Positions 1 to 10,412 of a stretch of 64,000 bases of DNA are shown here, one piece after another (position 1 is the stretch's first letter; every line of letters starts with the position of its first letter). The notes under the pieces are model-generated. The model made no database searches, was not told the origin of the DNA, and saw nothing but the letters and a program-made list of their open reading frames with translations. The translations under genes were made by a program, and so were the position numbers. Source of the stretch: Doryteuthis pealeii (Eukaryota; Mollusca; Cephalopoda; Myopsida; Loliginidae); NCBI GenBank assembly GCA_023376005.1, contig CM042157.1, forward strand, positions 90,764,987-90,828,986. Direction: 5' to 3'.

Positions 1-149
1 CAACATCGTAGCAAATTGCTTTATATTGCTTCCTAAGTCAAATAATCCATCAGGTCCCACAATAAACTGTTGCGGCTCAGCATGTCACATTCTTCAAATG
101 CCTTTGTTAGAATTTACAAAGCTTTGCTTGGTACACAGACCTCAAGATT

Positions 150-266
150 GTTTAGAGTACCTACTATTTCTAAGTGGTCACTCATCAAAGTAGTGAGCAG
201 ATTCATCATTGCTTAACTTCAGTGATCTGGCAGGAAGTGGTGCTTTAAGTGAATTGACTGTAAGTC
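150..266 (-). pseudogene. Full-length 5S rRNA-like sequence
   Basis: Read on the minus strand this 117-nt segment follows animal 5S rRNA from end to end. It has a GCACC block, then GATCACTGAAGTTAAGCA (the internal A-box region, AAGYTAAGCA), then TACTTTGATGAGTGACC corresponding to the box C region TACTTGGATGGGTGACC. The ends correspond to the pairing 5' and 3' termini but are mutated. 5S rRNA is the RNA of the large ribosomal subunit transcribed by Pol III from these internal boxes. The many substitutions make this a pseudogene or a 5S-headed SINE copy, not a working gene. No tRNA-like module is visible beside it, unlike the copies near 41.9 and 44.1 kb. Confidence 0.72.
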
Positions 267-660
267 CTTTGACCTATTTCTCAGCCGATTTGTCTAAAAC
301 CAATTAGAGGCAATTTCCCCAAAATGCATGTTAAGATCTCAGCCCATTCCATGAAACTAATGAAGGAAGCACCGTAATATCTTCACAAATGATCAGCTTA
401 ATTTATGGTTAACTTATTCAATAAAATGTCAATGGAGGTGGTTTGTCTATTTTGCAAAACAAACTGGAAAATGAACTAAGAACCATAGCAGCATCTCAGT
501 GAACAAGATTTTTAGCTCCCCAAATTGTTTTTTTTTTTGGGGGGGGGGTGAAAAATGGTGACTTTTTGTAATCTACTCTTGTCTGTAAAATGAGTTCTAG
601 AGCTTCCCTACTCCTAAAAATTAGCTTATGATAGCTTTTTGACCTGAGGAATCCAAAAAT
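267..660. other. No recognisable feature
   Basis: AT-rich DNA with a T run followed by a G run near 530-550. No exon, RNA or repeat was recognised. Confidence 0.5.
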
Positions 661-664
661 GTGA

Positions 665-885
665 ACCATATGACCTTTAGGCACCCCTTTTGCAATCTCG
701 TTTCATAAGGACATTTTTTTCAACATCCTAGTTTATCCGGTTGTTTGTTAACAGATGACTTTTAGAGTTTTTTTTTTTTAATTATAAAACTAACCCCTAA
801 CCCTTAACAAACAACCGGATTTTGGCAGTGTAAATGAAAAAAAATGACCTTATGAAACGAGATCACAAAATAAAAAAAGGCCTTA
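665..885. mobile_element. MITE family A, copy 1 (long TIRs)
   Basis: The arms are inverted repeats: a left arm reading ...GGCACCCCTTTTGCAATCTCG and a right arm reading ...CGAGATCACAAAA. The mirror sequences ATCCGGTTGTT and AACAACCGGAT lie further in. The centre carries CTAACCCCTAACCC, which looks telomere-like. Two other copies lie at 6905-7132 and 53266-53513. The right end is degraded here. Confidence 0.75.
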
Positions 886-910
886 AAAACTATTCTATTA
901 AAATTTCAAG

Positions 911-1545
911 TCTAACTAAGTGTATTTGGATGATACCTTTATATTCTATCCCCAATTAGAAGACAAACAAGATCTGTTGGATCATATGATTTCAATTATA
1001 ACAACTATACAATTCACAATAGAAATAAGAATTTGGCTTTTCTTTCTTTCTTCTTTTGACATCTTTATAACCAACACAAAAGTAATAGAGAGAAAAACCC
1101 CATAGACACCAATTATGGAATTGCAGCAAGCTTATTACTACTATATGTAAGAGAAGTGTCTGTATGAATCCAAAAGATTTGTGGACCTTACAATATCAGT
1201 CATTCTCAGGACACAACCATTCTTTGAGATCTCTCATGAGGTCGTTGGATGACAAAAAATTTATCACATAGCATCCCATAAAAATGTGGAGAAGAAGAAA
1301 AAATCAGAAACCAGTTATCTGAAAGTCAAACACAAAGAAAGATATATCCAAAGGTGAAGTAGTAAAAATTTGGTATGTAAGAAATTATCTGAAGAAAGAT
1401 CACAATAACCTCATTGGAATGACGTTCAAATAATAAATAGGGAGTACAGCTGGGAGATGAGAAAATTGAAGAATATGCTGTATATTAGCCTTGGATTGAA
1501 GACCACACACACACACACAAAGAATTGCCTGTATTAAACAGATTG
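911..1545 (+). pseudogene. Penelope-like reverse transcriptase fragment
   Basis: The plus strand encodes YLDDTFIFYP, then IQFTIE, then a decayed FDIFI segment. This series resembles the catalytic motif of Penelope-like elements (Y-x-D-D-T-F, followed by I-x-F-T-x-E and L-P-F-L-D). Further on, a frame reads DVQIINREYSWEMRKLK, like the conserved C-terminal segment after RT in that family (N-x-x-I-x-x-R-E-x-x-W-x-x-R-x-x-K-E). Stops interrupt the frame many times and a (CA)n run sits near 1508. The N-terminal RT and any GIY-YIG endonuclease are absent, so this is a dead fragment. MITE A copy 1 abuts it upstream. A different LINE with a YxDD motif is the alternative. Confidence 0.6.
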
Positions 1546-1702
1546 ATAAAAATGGGTTGATCTGATCAATGTGGAATTATCTGTGCTATATATTTTGGTT
1601 TGGTTTGAAAAGTAAAATTGCCATCATTTCTTTTGTTTGGTTCCATTTTTGGATTTGCACTTCCAAACAAAAGAGATGACTTTCTCTTTCATATGTATTA
1701 TG

Positions 1703-2841
1703 TTATCTATCTATCTATCTATCTATCTATACATATATAATGGGCAGTTGTGTGAATCTGTATGTCTGGAGGAAACTTAAAAAATAAAACAATTAATGAC
1801 AAAGTAAATATATATATACACATTAAATATCACCAGGGCATGGCTTTTGAGCAAAAATAATGATGATTTGAATTATTTTTGAATACATCTAAAAATTAAA
1901 CAGCATTATAAAATAACATTAAAATTATACTCTGCCATTTTTTAGTGTTTCTCGCTAAAAAATAAACAAATGAATAACAGAAGCTTTTCTTTTCATTTTT
2001 TTTTTCATGTTAAATCTACATTTTTAATGATTCAAAGTTTTAGTAAATATTTCATTGTACAGGATAAACAATCGTTTATTTAATTTTTTTTTCTCTTTTT
2101 TTTTTAATTATACAATTTTTATTTCAGGAGTTTCCATAATCTAATGTTATTTATTCGTAAAATACGATTCTAATGATATTATCTATTGCGTGTTATTCTG
2201 TATTTGTACCAAAATCAGAACTGTAATTTGATATTTAACTTTTAAGCACATTCAAAATTCTTTTTAAAAAAATGTTTCATTTTTTTTTTTTTTTTTTGCA
2301 TTTAGTTTTCTTTTCATGTAATGTTTTTCAAGTCAGTACACTTTTTGATTTAAAAAATAATATACTTACTTAGTATAGTATATTATTTTTATCAAATTGT
2401 TATCAAATTTATAGTACAGTATACTATAATAATTTGATATTCGATCGGCTACGCTTAGAATTAATAATGTTATTTTTTAAAGATTATTTATCGTTTTACA
2501 TTAATTTGATTACTTTATTTATTTATTTTTTTTTGGTTTGAAATATTAATTTGAAATTTAGCAAATCATGTTGCTTATATCTTATTTAAAAAATATAGTT
2601 AATCATTGAATTAAAATTTCTTACTATATCATTATGTGATGTCATTCCCTCTACTCTGACAAAAAAAAATTTCCTGACCTCCCACCAGGCCGGATTAAAA
2701 TAAGATCTTTTTTACGTGGAGATTTTTATGAGTCATCCTGCGAGGATCAAACTCGCTATTCAGCAGTAATAGATCTGCAAACGATTATTAAACCATGTTT
2801 TTTTCTCCTCCACCCGGGCTTCACAGAGTAGTCACTGCTAG
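1703..2841 (+). mobile_element. Helitron-like element, family H1, copy 1
   Basis: The 5' end is a TATC repeat leading into TATAATGGGCAGTTGTGTG, a start shared with three other copies. The 3' end at 2800-2841 reads CACCCGGGC...GTCACTG then CTAG followed by T: a decayed GC hairpin a few bases before a terminal CTAG, the layout of Helitron 3' ends (hairpin plus CTRR, insertion between A and T). Other copies preserve the hairpin better. No Rep/helicase coding is present, so the element is non-autonomous. The 1.1-kb interior is AT-rich. Confidence 0.6.
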
Positions 2842-3075
2842 TTTTATATAAAGTTTGTTTCCAGTGATCTCTCTATCATTAATAATGTGGTGTTTTCCTA
2901 TACTTTATGTATCTTGCAAATGCATGTATATATCCTACTTGAATTTATTATTTTAAGAAGAATACATTAGAACTTGTACATTTACATATGCAGAATGTAA
3001 CCCTAGCAAAAACAATACCAAAATTTAAACAATAAAATTGTTCAGTCAAAAAGTGCATCATTAACATTGCATATG

Positions 3076-3866
3076 CAGTGTGTCCAAAAATAAAACAAAC
3101 TTTTTCAAAAACAAATTTCTTGCTTTATTCACAACTTAAGATTTTAATCTTCTTAAAAATAGTCGACTTTGGAGTCAATTATCTGTTCCAGTATTATTAC
3201 TTCCCACCACAAATATAGTATGCACATCTCGGTTATTTCCTATAACTCCAACCTAAAAAAGGGGAACCATTCTGAATGAATTTTATCTGCTAATTAATCT
3301 ACCCATTATTTTCCCTAACCCTAAACCCTAACCATAACCCCATCTTCTTTTTTCCTAGTAGATCAATAAATAAATAAATAATTTATAAAATTCATTCAGA
3401 GTGGTTTCCCTATTTTTAGGTTGGAGTTATAGGAAATAACCCACATCTCATAGCACCTTTTGTTTGATCTCTTCTATCACCGATCTTTCATGGTAGATTT
3501 CAGCTTTGAGAATTAAAAATTAAAAATTAAAAAAAAAACAATCTGTGGGGGCCAAGTCTAAAGAGTAGCGGAGATTAACCAGTTTCAGACTTTCATATAT
3601 TTGTCCTTCTTCATCTGTCAGTAGACTCCGCAAATTTTGCAGCAACAGTTTTTCTTAGAAAATCATGTGGTGTGAACTTTTACAGTTCCCTAACTCTTCA
3701 GAAACATCAGCCAGTCAAGGCAACAATTTCCACAGATCCCAGCATGCACTTTCTCAATGTTGTTGAAAGTTGTTCTGATTAGGTGTGGATGTCCTTCCGG
3801 ATTTGAAATGCTTAACATTGTATACAGCTTAAACAATCCTCCTCCATAGGCTTCTTGCTACATTAA
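3076..3866 (-). pseudogene. mariner-type transposase remnant, interrupted
   Basis: On the minus strand, broken frames give pieces of a mariner/Tc1-superfamily transposase in order: FKSGRTSTPN and NNIEKVHA (the R-G-R-P...E-N-I-E-K-V linker after the first HTH), SLLTDEEGQ, LRYSLDLAPTD (the catalytic-region motif PYSPDLAPxD), and the C-terminal LWWEVI...IDSKVDYF (like the usual ending G-D-Y-F). Frameshifts and stops are frequent and the first two catalytic aspartates are not visible, so the gene is dead. MITE B copy 1 (3231-3441) has inserted near the C-terminal coding end. Confidence 0.72.
3231..3441. mobile_element. MITE family B, copy 1, with perfect 8-bp target duplication
   Basis: Terminal inverted repeats GGTTATTTCCTATAACTCC and its complement bound a 211-bp element. 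CACATCTC occurs at 3223-3230 and again at 3442-3449, an exact 8-bp duplication. Eight-base duplications are typical of hAT-type transposases. The interior holds CCCTAACCCTAAACCC and a run of AAAT repeats. The element interrupts a mariner remnant. Confidence 0.9.
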
Positions 3867-4270
3867 AAAAAAGTGTTGAATTTTTTTTTTTTTTTTTAAA
3901 TAATTTTGAGTATATTTGCATAATTCATAGTTTTGAACTCCATTTACAAACTAACTAATATATATTAGTTATATAACTATTAAACTAATGTGATTAAATA
4001 ACAACCTCAAATAAATTTAAAAAAATCAACTAAGTGCTAGTTCATGTGTAGGAACCCATATGAGAATATTACTTATGAGTTCATCGTTACTTTTCTAGCA
4101 GTATTTAGCATGGTTTGTGAGATGAGAGTTAAATGGCTGTACAACTGTTTTGTAGTGTTGCTTCCAGGAAATACATTAATTCTGACACATGTAGCTAAAT
4201 ACTCTCCCCTATAATGTGATGCAGGTTTTGTTTTGTTTTTTTATACAAAAGGTCACTATTACACATATTC
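3867..4270. other. No recognisable feature
   Basis: AT-rich, with a 16-base T run near 3880 and otherwise unremarkable. Confidence 0.45.
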
Positions 4271-4687
4271 AGTGGTGGGCATATTAAACATTTAATGAAC
4301 ACAGTGTTGTTTTAAAAAAAAAAAGGAAAAAAGAAAAAAAAAATTACAACAACCATTCTTCCTGGTAGTAAGACCTAACTCAAGTAATAAAATGAATGTA
4401 ATATAAATAAGGAGAGCTCTATTGCCATTGGCTGGAGGTCAGGTGACCAGTATAAATAAAACTATGGTCATCAAGAGGCGAGGTCATGTGCCGAGAGGGA
4501 AGGGTTGGGATTTGATCAACCCCGATTGGTCCCCTGGGCGAGGAAATACGTTGTTGAAAGACCAGAAATTTCCAATGATCCCAAGGATATAACAATGCTG
4601 ATGACTTCCCCCTCAATCATCTTATAGATGTATTTTACAAAAAAAAAAAGTGGTGGGCATATTAAACATTTAATGAACACAGTGTTG
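4271..4687. repeat. 39-bp direct repeats flanking a ~340-bp insert
   Basis: AGTGGTGGGCATATTAAACA and the following 19 bases are identical at 4271-4309 and 4649-4687. The insert begins and ends in A runs. It contains ATTGGCTGG...AGTATAAATAAAA, which looks like a CCAAT box followed by a TATA box. A retroposed copy with a long target duplication, or a local duplication followed by insertion, would both fit. Confidence 0.7.
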
Positions 4688-4735
4688 CAGAAGTTTTGCT
4701 TCTTTTTGGACTTACCTCATATATTTCATACACTA

Positions 4736-4740
4736 ACTAT

Positions 4741-4776
<36 letters not shown>
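4736..4776. repeat. (TA)n array
   Basis: About 20 alternating TA units with one interruption. Similar arrays recur through the window, often touching transposon ends. Confidence 0.95.
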
Positions 4777-5584
4777 ACATTTCAGTAAAAACATTATTAG
4801 GTATGAAGTCAACAGGTGAATTCTTACTTATACTGTATAATTTGTTTACAAGATTTCTCCGTGCTAATTTTGGTGAATATTCATCTCTTACCATTAACAG
4901 TTTTAGTGGTTCTTGACATTGCTAAGAGATCTCTCCCTAAGCCACACTGAACAACAACAACTCAACCTTTCCAAATTCCACCCATAACATGTCTGCCATT
5001 TAACAAATTCTTTAACATATCTCTTCTTTCTTCTCTCCTTAACATTCACAACAGTGCCTCTACGGCACTTGTTACTATGGTATTTGTTCTAATAGCCATT
5101 CAACCCACACTCTCGTTCTCGTACAATTGTGCAATACAGTTAAAGGGTGAAGTGATTATACATTCAAATACAAACTGATATTCTTTGACCTTCTTTCTAT
5201 AAATATCCTCACAGCAATACATTCATTTTTATAAAAAGTTTTGCAATTCAAATATTGTCTGAAATTAGGCATTATTTTTCAGTGCTCACTCTCAAGGCAA
5301 TAATACAACACCTTAACCTTTCAACCTTCTCTCCAATGAGGTTAAATACAAGCATGGTTAGAAGCTTTTTGGAACACTTCCTAAACACAAGGAATCATCA
5401 TCATCATCAACAACAACCTAATGTGGATTGAATAACACAAAAGATTCCCAAGGTATTAGGCAATAATAATTCTTCAAATATTTAGGTCATAACAAATAGT
5501 TCTATTAAATAACCGTTGCATTTTGAGAACTAAAACTTGTTACACATATTATTAAATAAATGGAAGTGATAATTTATAAAGTAA
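4777..5584. other. No recognisable feature
   Basis: Single-copy-looking AT-rich DNA with a short (ATC)n run near 5397. Nothing classified. Confidence 0.4.
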
Positions 5585-6008
5585 CTAGCAGTGGCTACCC
5601 GGCGTCACCTGGGTAGAGGGGATTTTTTTAAAGTTAGTCCTGCAGATCCATTATTACTGAACTGGGAGTTGAATCCTCGTGCGATGCCCCATTTAAATCC
5701 CTAGGTAATTTTTTTCTTCATTAGAGTAGAGGGAATAACATCACATAATGATATAGTAAGAAATTTTAATTCAATGATTAACTATATTTTTTAAATAAAA
5801 TATAAATGATGCGATTTGCTAAATTTCAAATTAATATTTCAAAGCAAAAAAAAAAAAAAAATCAAATTTAATTAATATAAATAAAATCTTCATTATTTTT
5901 GCTCAAAAACCAAGCCTTGGTGTATATATATTTACTTTGTCATTAATTGTTTTATTTTCGAAGTTTCCTCCGGACATACATACACACAACTGCCCTTTAT
6001 ATACGTAC
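5585..6008 (-). mobile_element. Helitron-like element, family H1, copy 2
   Basis: Read on the minus strand the element ends CTACCCAGGTGACGCCGGGT, then AGCCACTG, then CTAG and T. A GC stem-loop (TACCC...GGGTA) stands just before CTAG. Its 5' end (right side) is AAAGGGCAGTTGTGTG as in copy 1. The interior shares with copy 1 a block around ATTTTAATTCAATGATTAAC. It is about 420 bp long and non-coding. Confidence 0.72.
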
Positions 6009-6657
6009 GTGCAGCAGCTACCTGGCATTGCCTGGGTAGAGGGGATTTTTAAGTTAGTCCCGCAGATCCATTATTACTGAATCATGAGTTAAATACTCGT
6101 AGGATGCCCCTTTTAAATCCCTATGTAAAAAAATAGACCTTGCATTGATCCAGCTACTCTGAAAAGAAATGTTAATGTCTACTATCTAAAATATTAAATG
6201 AAAAAAAAATTCATGCTGTTATCATTTAAATTTTATTTTTGAATTATCTTCACGAATATAAATCAAATCTCTATTATTTTTGCTCAAAAACTAAGCCCTG
6301 GTGATATTTAATGTGTATATGTATATTTACTTTGTCGTTAATTGTTATATTTTCGAAGTTTCCTCTGGGCATACATATAAACAAAAATGCCCTTTATATA
6401 TGTATAGATTACATTCGGACATACATACACACAACTGCCCTTTATATATGTATAGATTACATTCGGACATACATACACACAACTGCCCTTTATATATGTA
6501 TAGATTACATTCGGACATACATACACACAACTGCCCTTTATATATGTATAGATTACATTCGGACATACATACACACAACTGCCCTTTATATATGTATAGA
6601 TTACATTCGGACATACATACACACAACTGCCCTTTATATATGTATAGATAGATTTTT
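6009..6657 (-). mobile_element. Helitron-like element, family H1, copy 3, with expanded 5' end
   Basis: This copy starts directly after copy 2, head to tail. Its 3' hairpin CTACCTGGCATTGCCTGGGT is visible at the left, but the terminal CTAG is mutated to CTGC. At the right the element's 5' terminal sequence is repeated as the 48-bp array described next. Non-coding. Confidence 0.65.
6391..6650. repeat. 48-bp minisatellite, about 5.4 copies
   Basis: The unit runs GATTACATTCGGACATACAT followed by 28 more bases ending TATATATGTATA, and is repeated with almost no divergence. Because 48 is a multiple of three, open frames on both strands cross the array as artefacts. The unit equals the 5' terminal segment of the H1 Helitron-like element. 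Confidence 0.95.
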
Positions 6658-6760
6658 TTTTTATACAAGAGGAATCAAGTGATGCAACATTGAAATTAGT
6701 GATTTCTAACAAATTGCAGCCGACAGGACGGAAAAAAGAAGTAGATTTGATGATATTTAC

Positions 6761-6789
6761 CGTTTCAGCTAATTGTCTTTCACAGCCAT
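6761..6789 (-). CDS. Candidate 29-nt internal exon of an unrecognised minus-strand gene
   Basis: On the minus strand the segment is preceded by a strong acceptor (GTCTTATTTTTCAG) and followed by the donor GTAAAT. Reading from its third base gives G-C-E-R-Q-L-A-E-T without a stop; the first two bases AT complete a codon begun in the previous exon. The exon at 19458-19520 ends with a single G, so the joined codon is GAT (Asp): the phases match. Both other frames stop. A 29-nt microexon is unusual but known in animals. If the donor were not used, the frame would stay open for about 36 more codons. Function unknown; this would be an internal exon of a gene whose 3' part lies left of the window. 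Confidence 0.55.
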
Positions 6790-6904
6790 CTGAAAAATAA
6801 GACATTTTTTACACTTAGAAAAAGTAAATCAAACATTTTATATTATTGTACTGAAAACAGAAAAAAAGGTTATCACTTTCCTAAAAAGAAATTAAAAAGA
6901 ACAG

Positions 6905-7132
6905 AGCATATGACCTTTAGGCACCCCTTTTTGATCTCGATTAAGAAAGGACATGTTTTCATTTACACCGTCAATATCCGGTTGTTTTAACAGACGATTT
7001 TTAGATTTTTTTTTTTAAATTATAAAACTAACCCCTAACCCCTAACAAACAACCGGATATTGACAGTGTAAATGAAAAACATGCCCTTTCTTAATCGAGA
7101 TCAAAAAGGGGTGCCTAAAGTTAATATGGTCC
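6905..7132. mobile_element. MITE family A, copy 2
   Basis: Long, nearly perfect inverted arms: TTTAGGCACCCC, GATCTCGATTAAGAAAGGAC, then a short TTTACAC...TATCCGGTTGTT block, and their complements on the right ending ATATGGTCC. The centre reads CTAACCCCTAACCCCTAAC in the same orientation as copy 1 and opposite to copy 3. Confidence 0.88.
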
Positions 7133-7244
7133 AAAAAAAAAAAAAATTTCTTGAATATGTACCACTCATACCATTTTGAATAGATAGTTCTTCAGTAATA
7201 TCTTAGAAAGAAAAAACAGGTAGACCTTCCACTCCATTGCCAAC

Positions 7245-9884
7245 TAGTTGGATTTGGAAGGGTGCAAGCTACTACCAGGTAGAAAATCAGTCTGTTGGCT
7301 TTGTGGCAAGTTTACACATCTCTGTAATTTGCCCAAAGAAGAAGGTCCCAGAAAAAACACCTGCCCACACTCAAAATTCCCTATCATCTTCCATGGTGAA
7401 GGATAAAAAGTAGGCTCATGTAGTCTCACCTGTTGTCAGGACAAATGTTCCCATTTCTGTTGAGGTAAATCTAAGACTTCTTCATTACCAATTATAAAGA
7501 AGTCAAAGACAGAGTCGTTGACAATAGGTAGAGGTGAAAGAAAGACCCAACTAGCAGAACCTCAGCCCCAGAAAGAATTCCAGATATACACAAAAAATAA
7601 AAACCAGACCCCACAGTTGTATGTCATGACAAATGGCAAATGTGTTAGTCCAAGTAATAAGAAGTTTGAAAACTTGCCTTTAGATCGACTCCTTCTCCAG
7701 GGTCTTCCTTCCCAGTCTATCCCATCTTTCCCCAAGCCACAGACACTCTGGCCACCCTAAAAAATCACCTGGGCAGCAGAGGCCCCCACCTAAATTTAGC
7801 ATATTAAAGCTGCAGCTGCCACCAAAATCAGTACCACCTCCACCATTGACCAGTAACAATAAAAAGAAAAGGTAACGGATTTCCCTGTTAGGCAGTTCCG
7901 GAGATGAGCTACAAAAACAAAAACAAGAAAAGAAGAGGCTGGGGCACGAACAGGGTGAAAATCTAGAGTGGACAAGGATAACCTGGAGAGGAGAAATTAA
8001 CTCAAGCTGCAACCATTTAAGGAGTTGATGGTCCTCCATAACTCCGAGGAGGTGAATAGGAAGAATGTGGAGAACCCCAGGAACTTTCTCAATGAGAGGT
8101 TGCTGACTGTGATCAGGTCGAGCTGAGAATCTGAGGGGGCAATGGAAATGATTGGTGAAACTACTCAGGCGTTTGGCCCGCTGTCCCTCCTAATTACAGA
8201 AGGAGACAAATTGTATGGTTCACCCTTCCCTGTATAGGGTTATAAAGTTAACTTCTACACAAGATATTGGAGGTCCCATTTATGACAATTCCATTTTCAA
8301 AGATATGGGACTAGGATCTATGAACCAGACCATTAGCATCTTTGTCACATGTCATGATTGGTCTAGGGACCCAATACTTGGAATATCATGAATTTAAGGT
8401 TAGCAAGTTTAAATGTCTGTGGACTATGATCAAACTTTAAGAGGAGTCAATTCCTTGCAAATCTTCAGCTCCGCAGGGTTGATGTATGTTGTATTCAAGG
8501 GACCTACTTTAAGTCTGACATCAGTGAAGGTACCCTGTCTAAAGTTTATAAGCATTTTTTAGCTTACTTTATGGTCATGCAAGAGGTGTCTCTTGGCTGA
8601 TACATACAAATCTTAAGGCAAAGTGTTCTCTTGTCTTTACAGATCCGGCAGGCAGACTTTGAGCCCTTCATGACATTGTCAAGACAAATTATTTTAGTGA
8701 ATGATTAAAACACTGTCAATGATCTCAAGATAGACAGGGGAGGGGTTCAGATAGACTAAATATTAACAACTTAGATGTAAAACACTTCTGAAAGTTTGAG
8801 AGACTTGATCTTATTGACAAATTCTTAGAGAAGCATCAAAGTTGAGTAGAATGGATTTTGGACCACAATGGCCTCCTCTGGTCAGCTTTCTAGTTATTTC
8901 AACTAAGACTGATTAGGTGGTTCAAGTTTTGAGTCTTAAATATTCTGACCACAGATTTGTTTGTATCACAATAAAATTAAATAAGGTTAAGGTTAGGATG
9001 TCTGGTTACTGAACATTCAACTGAGAAGAATTTGGGAATAGTTGGTGGGCTAATCTCACTGTAGAATAATCACACTAAGTTCCAATTACCATCGAATTGG
9101 TAAGACAAGGCAACAAGTGGTCGTAATTGAATACGAATCTAATCTTGTCACAATACTACTGCAAAATGACAGGGTATTTATGAAGCTTCATTACATCATA
9201 GAAACCAAGCAGCCAATCAGGACTAAAGGAATGGAATCATCCAAATACATGAATGGACTATTCTTGACTTCCATAAATACCAGCTATCTTGGGGCACTAG
9301 CAGTTGTGCTTAGCCAGTTGCTGTTGTTCAAACCAACAGCATACTGACTGACTTCAATACAAGCATTAGAATCTAGATTAGATAGGGTGGGAGATAGTGT
9401 TGAAACTAATATAGCTAGGGTGGAACTGGTGTTAAAAAAGTACAAGACTCTAGTGGTTAAGGCTAGGTTAAAAAGTATGCCTTGTTATGTAATGAACATG
9501 GCTCATGAGCTGAGGAAGTTAGAGATTCCTCAGTAACATATCACAAGTGTTACATCACCAGACAGACAATGTCTGACTACTAATGAAGGCATTTGTAAGA
9601 AGTTTCATAGTTACTTTTTACACCAAGGAGCGCAGACTGAGCTCTGCCCAGTTCGAAGCCTATCTTGCCAACTTGAGTTAATTGAAGTGGTTGGGCGCAA
9701 GGGTCACATTATGGAAGATGAAGTTCAGCGAGCACTGAGGACAGCCAGGACAGACAAGACTTCTGAAATCAATGGCATAATTTATGAATTGTACTTTAGG
9801 CTCTCAAACATGTTTGTACCCTTGGTGATGATCTATAACAACTTGATAAAGTTGGGGATGATTCCTCAATACTTCACCAGGTAT
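7245..9884 (+). pseudogene. Tx1/L1-like LINE: ORF1, endonuclease and N-terminal RT remnants
   Basis: Three parts are recognisable in order. Near 7289 the strand encodes VCWLCGKFTHLCNLP, a CCHC zinc knuckle of LINE ORF1 type. At 8388 it encodes LRLASLNVCGL, then RVDVCCIQGTY, the N-terminal motifs of an apurinic-type endonuclease; at 8938 YSDHRFVC supplies the SDH motif, followed by SGY*TFN, where most relatives have GYWKFN. From about 9400 the start of RT appears: LVLKKYKTLVVKARL, ITSVTSPDRQ, and in an open stretch 9687-9880 EVQRALRTARTDKT, IYELYFRLSNMFVP. These match Tx1-clade LINEs. Stops occur throughout, catalytic RT and the 3' end are missing after 9884, and a solo LTR interrupts it at 9060-9359. 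The 5' limit is approximate. Confidence 0.8.
9060..9359 (+). mobile_element. Solo LTR, family L2, copy 1 (inside the Tx1-like LINE)
   Basis: It begins TGTAGAATAAT and ends GACTTCAATA, matching the copies at 22667-22957 and 34615-34921 (which lie in the opposite orientation). It carries the family's GGTATTTAT TATA-like sequence. LINE coding reads up to its left edge and resumes after its right edge. No matching target duplication is evident, so it is older than the other copies. Confidence 0.7.
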
Positions 9885-9905
9885 TTCTTCTCAGACTCGG
9901 GAATT

Positions 9906-10313
9906 GGACACATGGCCTAGTGGATAAGGTAGTTAGGTTAAGACAGTTCTAAGTGATAGTTATCTTTGATCCCAAGTTCAATCCTGAGTAGAGGCAGTTA
10001 GAAAAATAATTAACACAACTCCTACCCCAGCTATGGTTAGCGGAATGAGAACAGGATGCCCCCATGACTAAATAAAGGGTTAGGTTCAAAGTTCCGTGAT
10101 GGCTCCCGATTACGACAAGAAAGTTCCCGAATTCGAAAAGAGAAGGTTCCCGAGTTCGAAAAGAAGGTTCCCGAGTCCGATAAGAAATACCTGAAGAAGG
10201 CCGGAGGGCATATTGGCCAAAATGTTGTACAAATAACAATAAAGATGGGACAATAGTCCGAATAACGCAGATAATACTAATCTTCAAGCCTCATCTCAAA
10301 CATTCAGAGAAAT
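9906..10313 (+). mobile_element. tRNA-headed SINE with internal 21-bp repeats (family SP), copy 1
   Basis: The head reads TGGCCTAGTGGATAAGG (A-box like) and AAGTTCAATCCTGAG (B-box like), consistent with a tRNA-derived Pol III promoter. A GTTAGGTTCAAAGTTCCGTG link leads into three tandem units of about 21 bp built on TTCCCGAGTTCGAAAAGAAG. The tail ends CTCATCTCAAACATTCAGAG. Copies in the opposite orientation lie at 47755 and 63891. The repeats read VPEFEKK in one frame but no ORF is maintained. A scrap of the same repeat, inverted, lies at 9881-9899. Confidence 0.75.
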
Positions 10314-10412
10314 AACATTTTTTCCTATTTAACACATAGATGAACTCTAACAGGTATTACCACTCCAGGTCAGAGTGAACCTAGTAGCAATGTTGATGAA
10401 GAGGTGCTCCTT
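10308..10412 (+). repeat. R1 family fragment
   Basis: Contains TATTTAACACATAGATG and ATTACCACTCCAGGTCAGAG, matching the middle of the R1 element described at 36016-36617. Confidence 0.75.

Noticed and set aside
6301..6805. Repetitive proteins on both strands with H-T-H-N-C-P-L-Y units
   Set aside because: They are read-through of the 48-bp minisatellite. Only the minus-strand part near 6761-6789 was kept, as an exon.
7680..8039. Minus-strand open frame of 119 codons, Ser/Leu/Cys-rich
   Set aside because: It lies antisense to the ORF1 region of the Tx1-like LINE and has no motif of its own.
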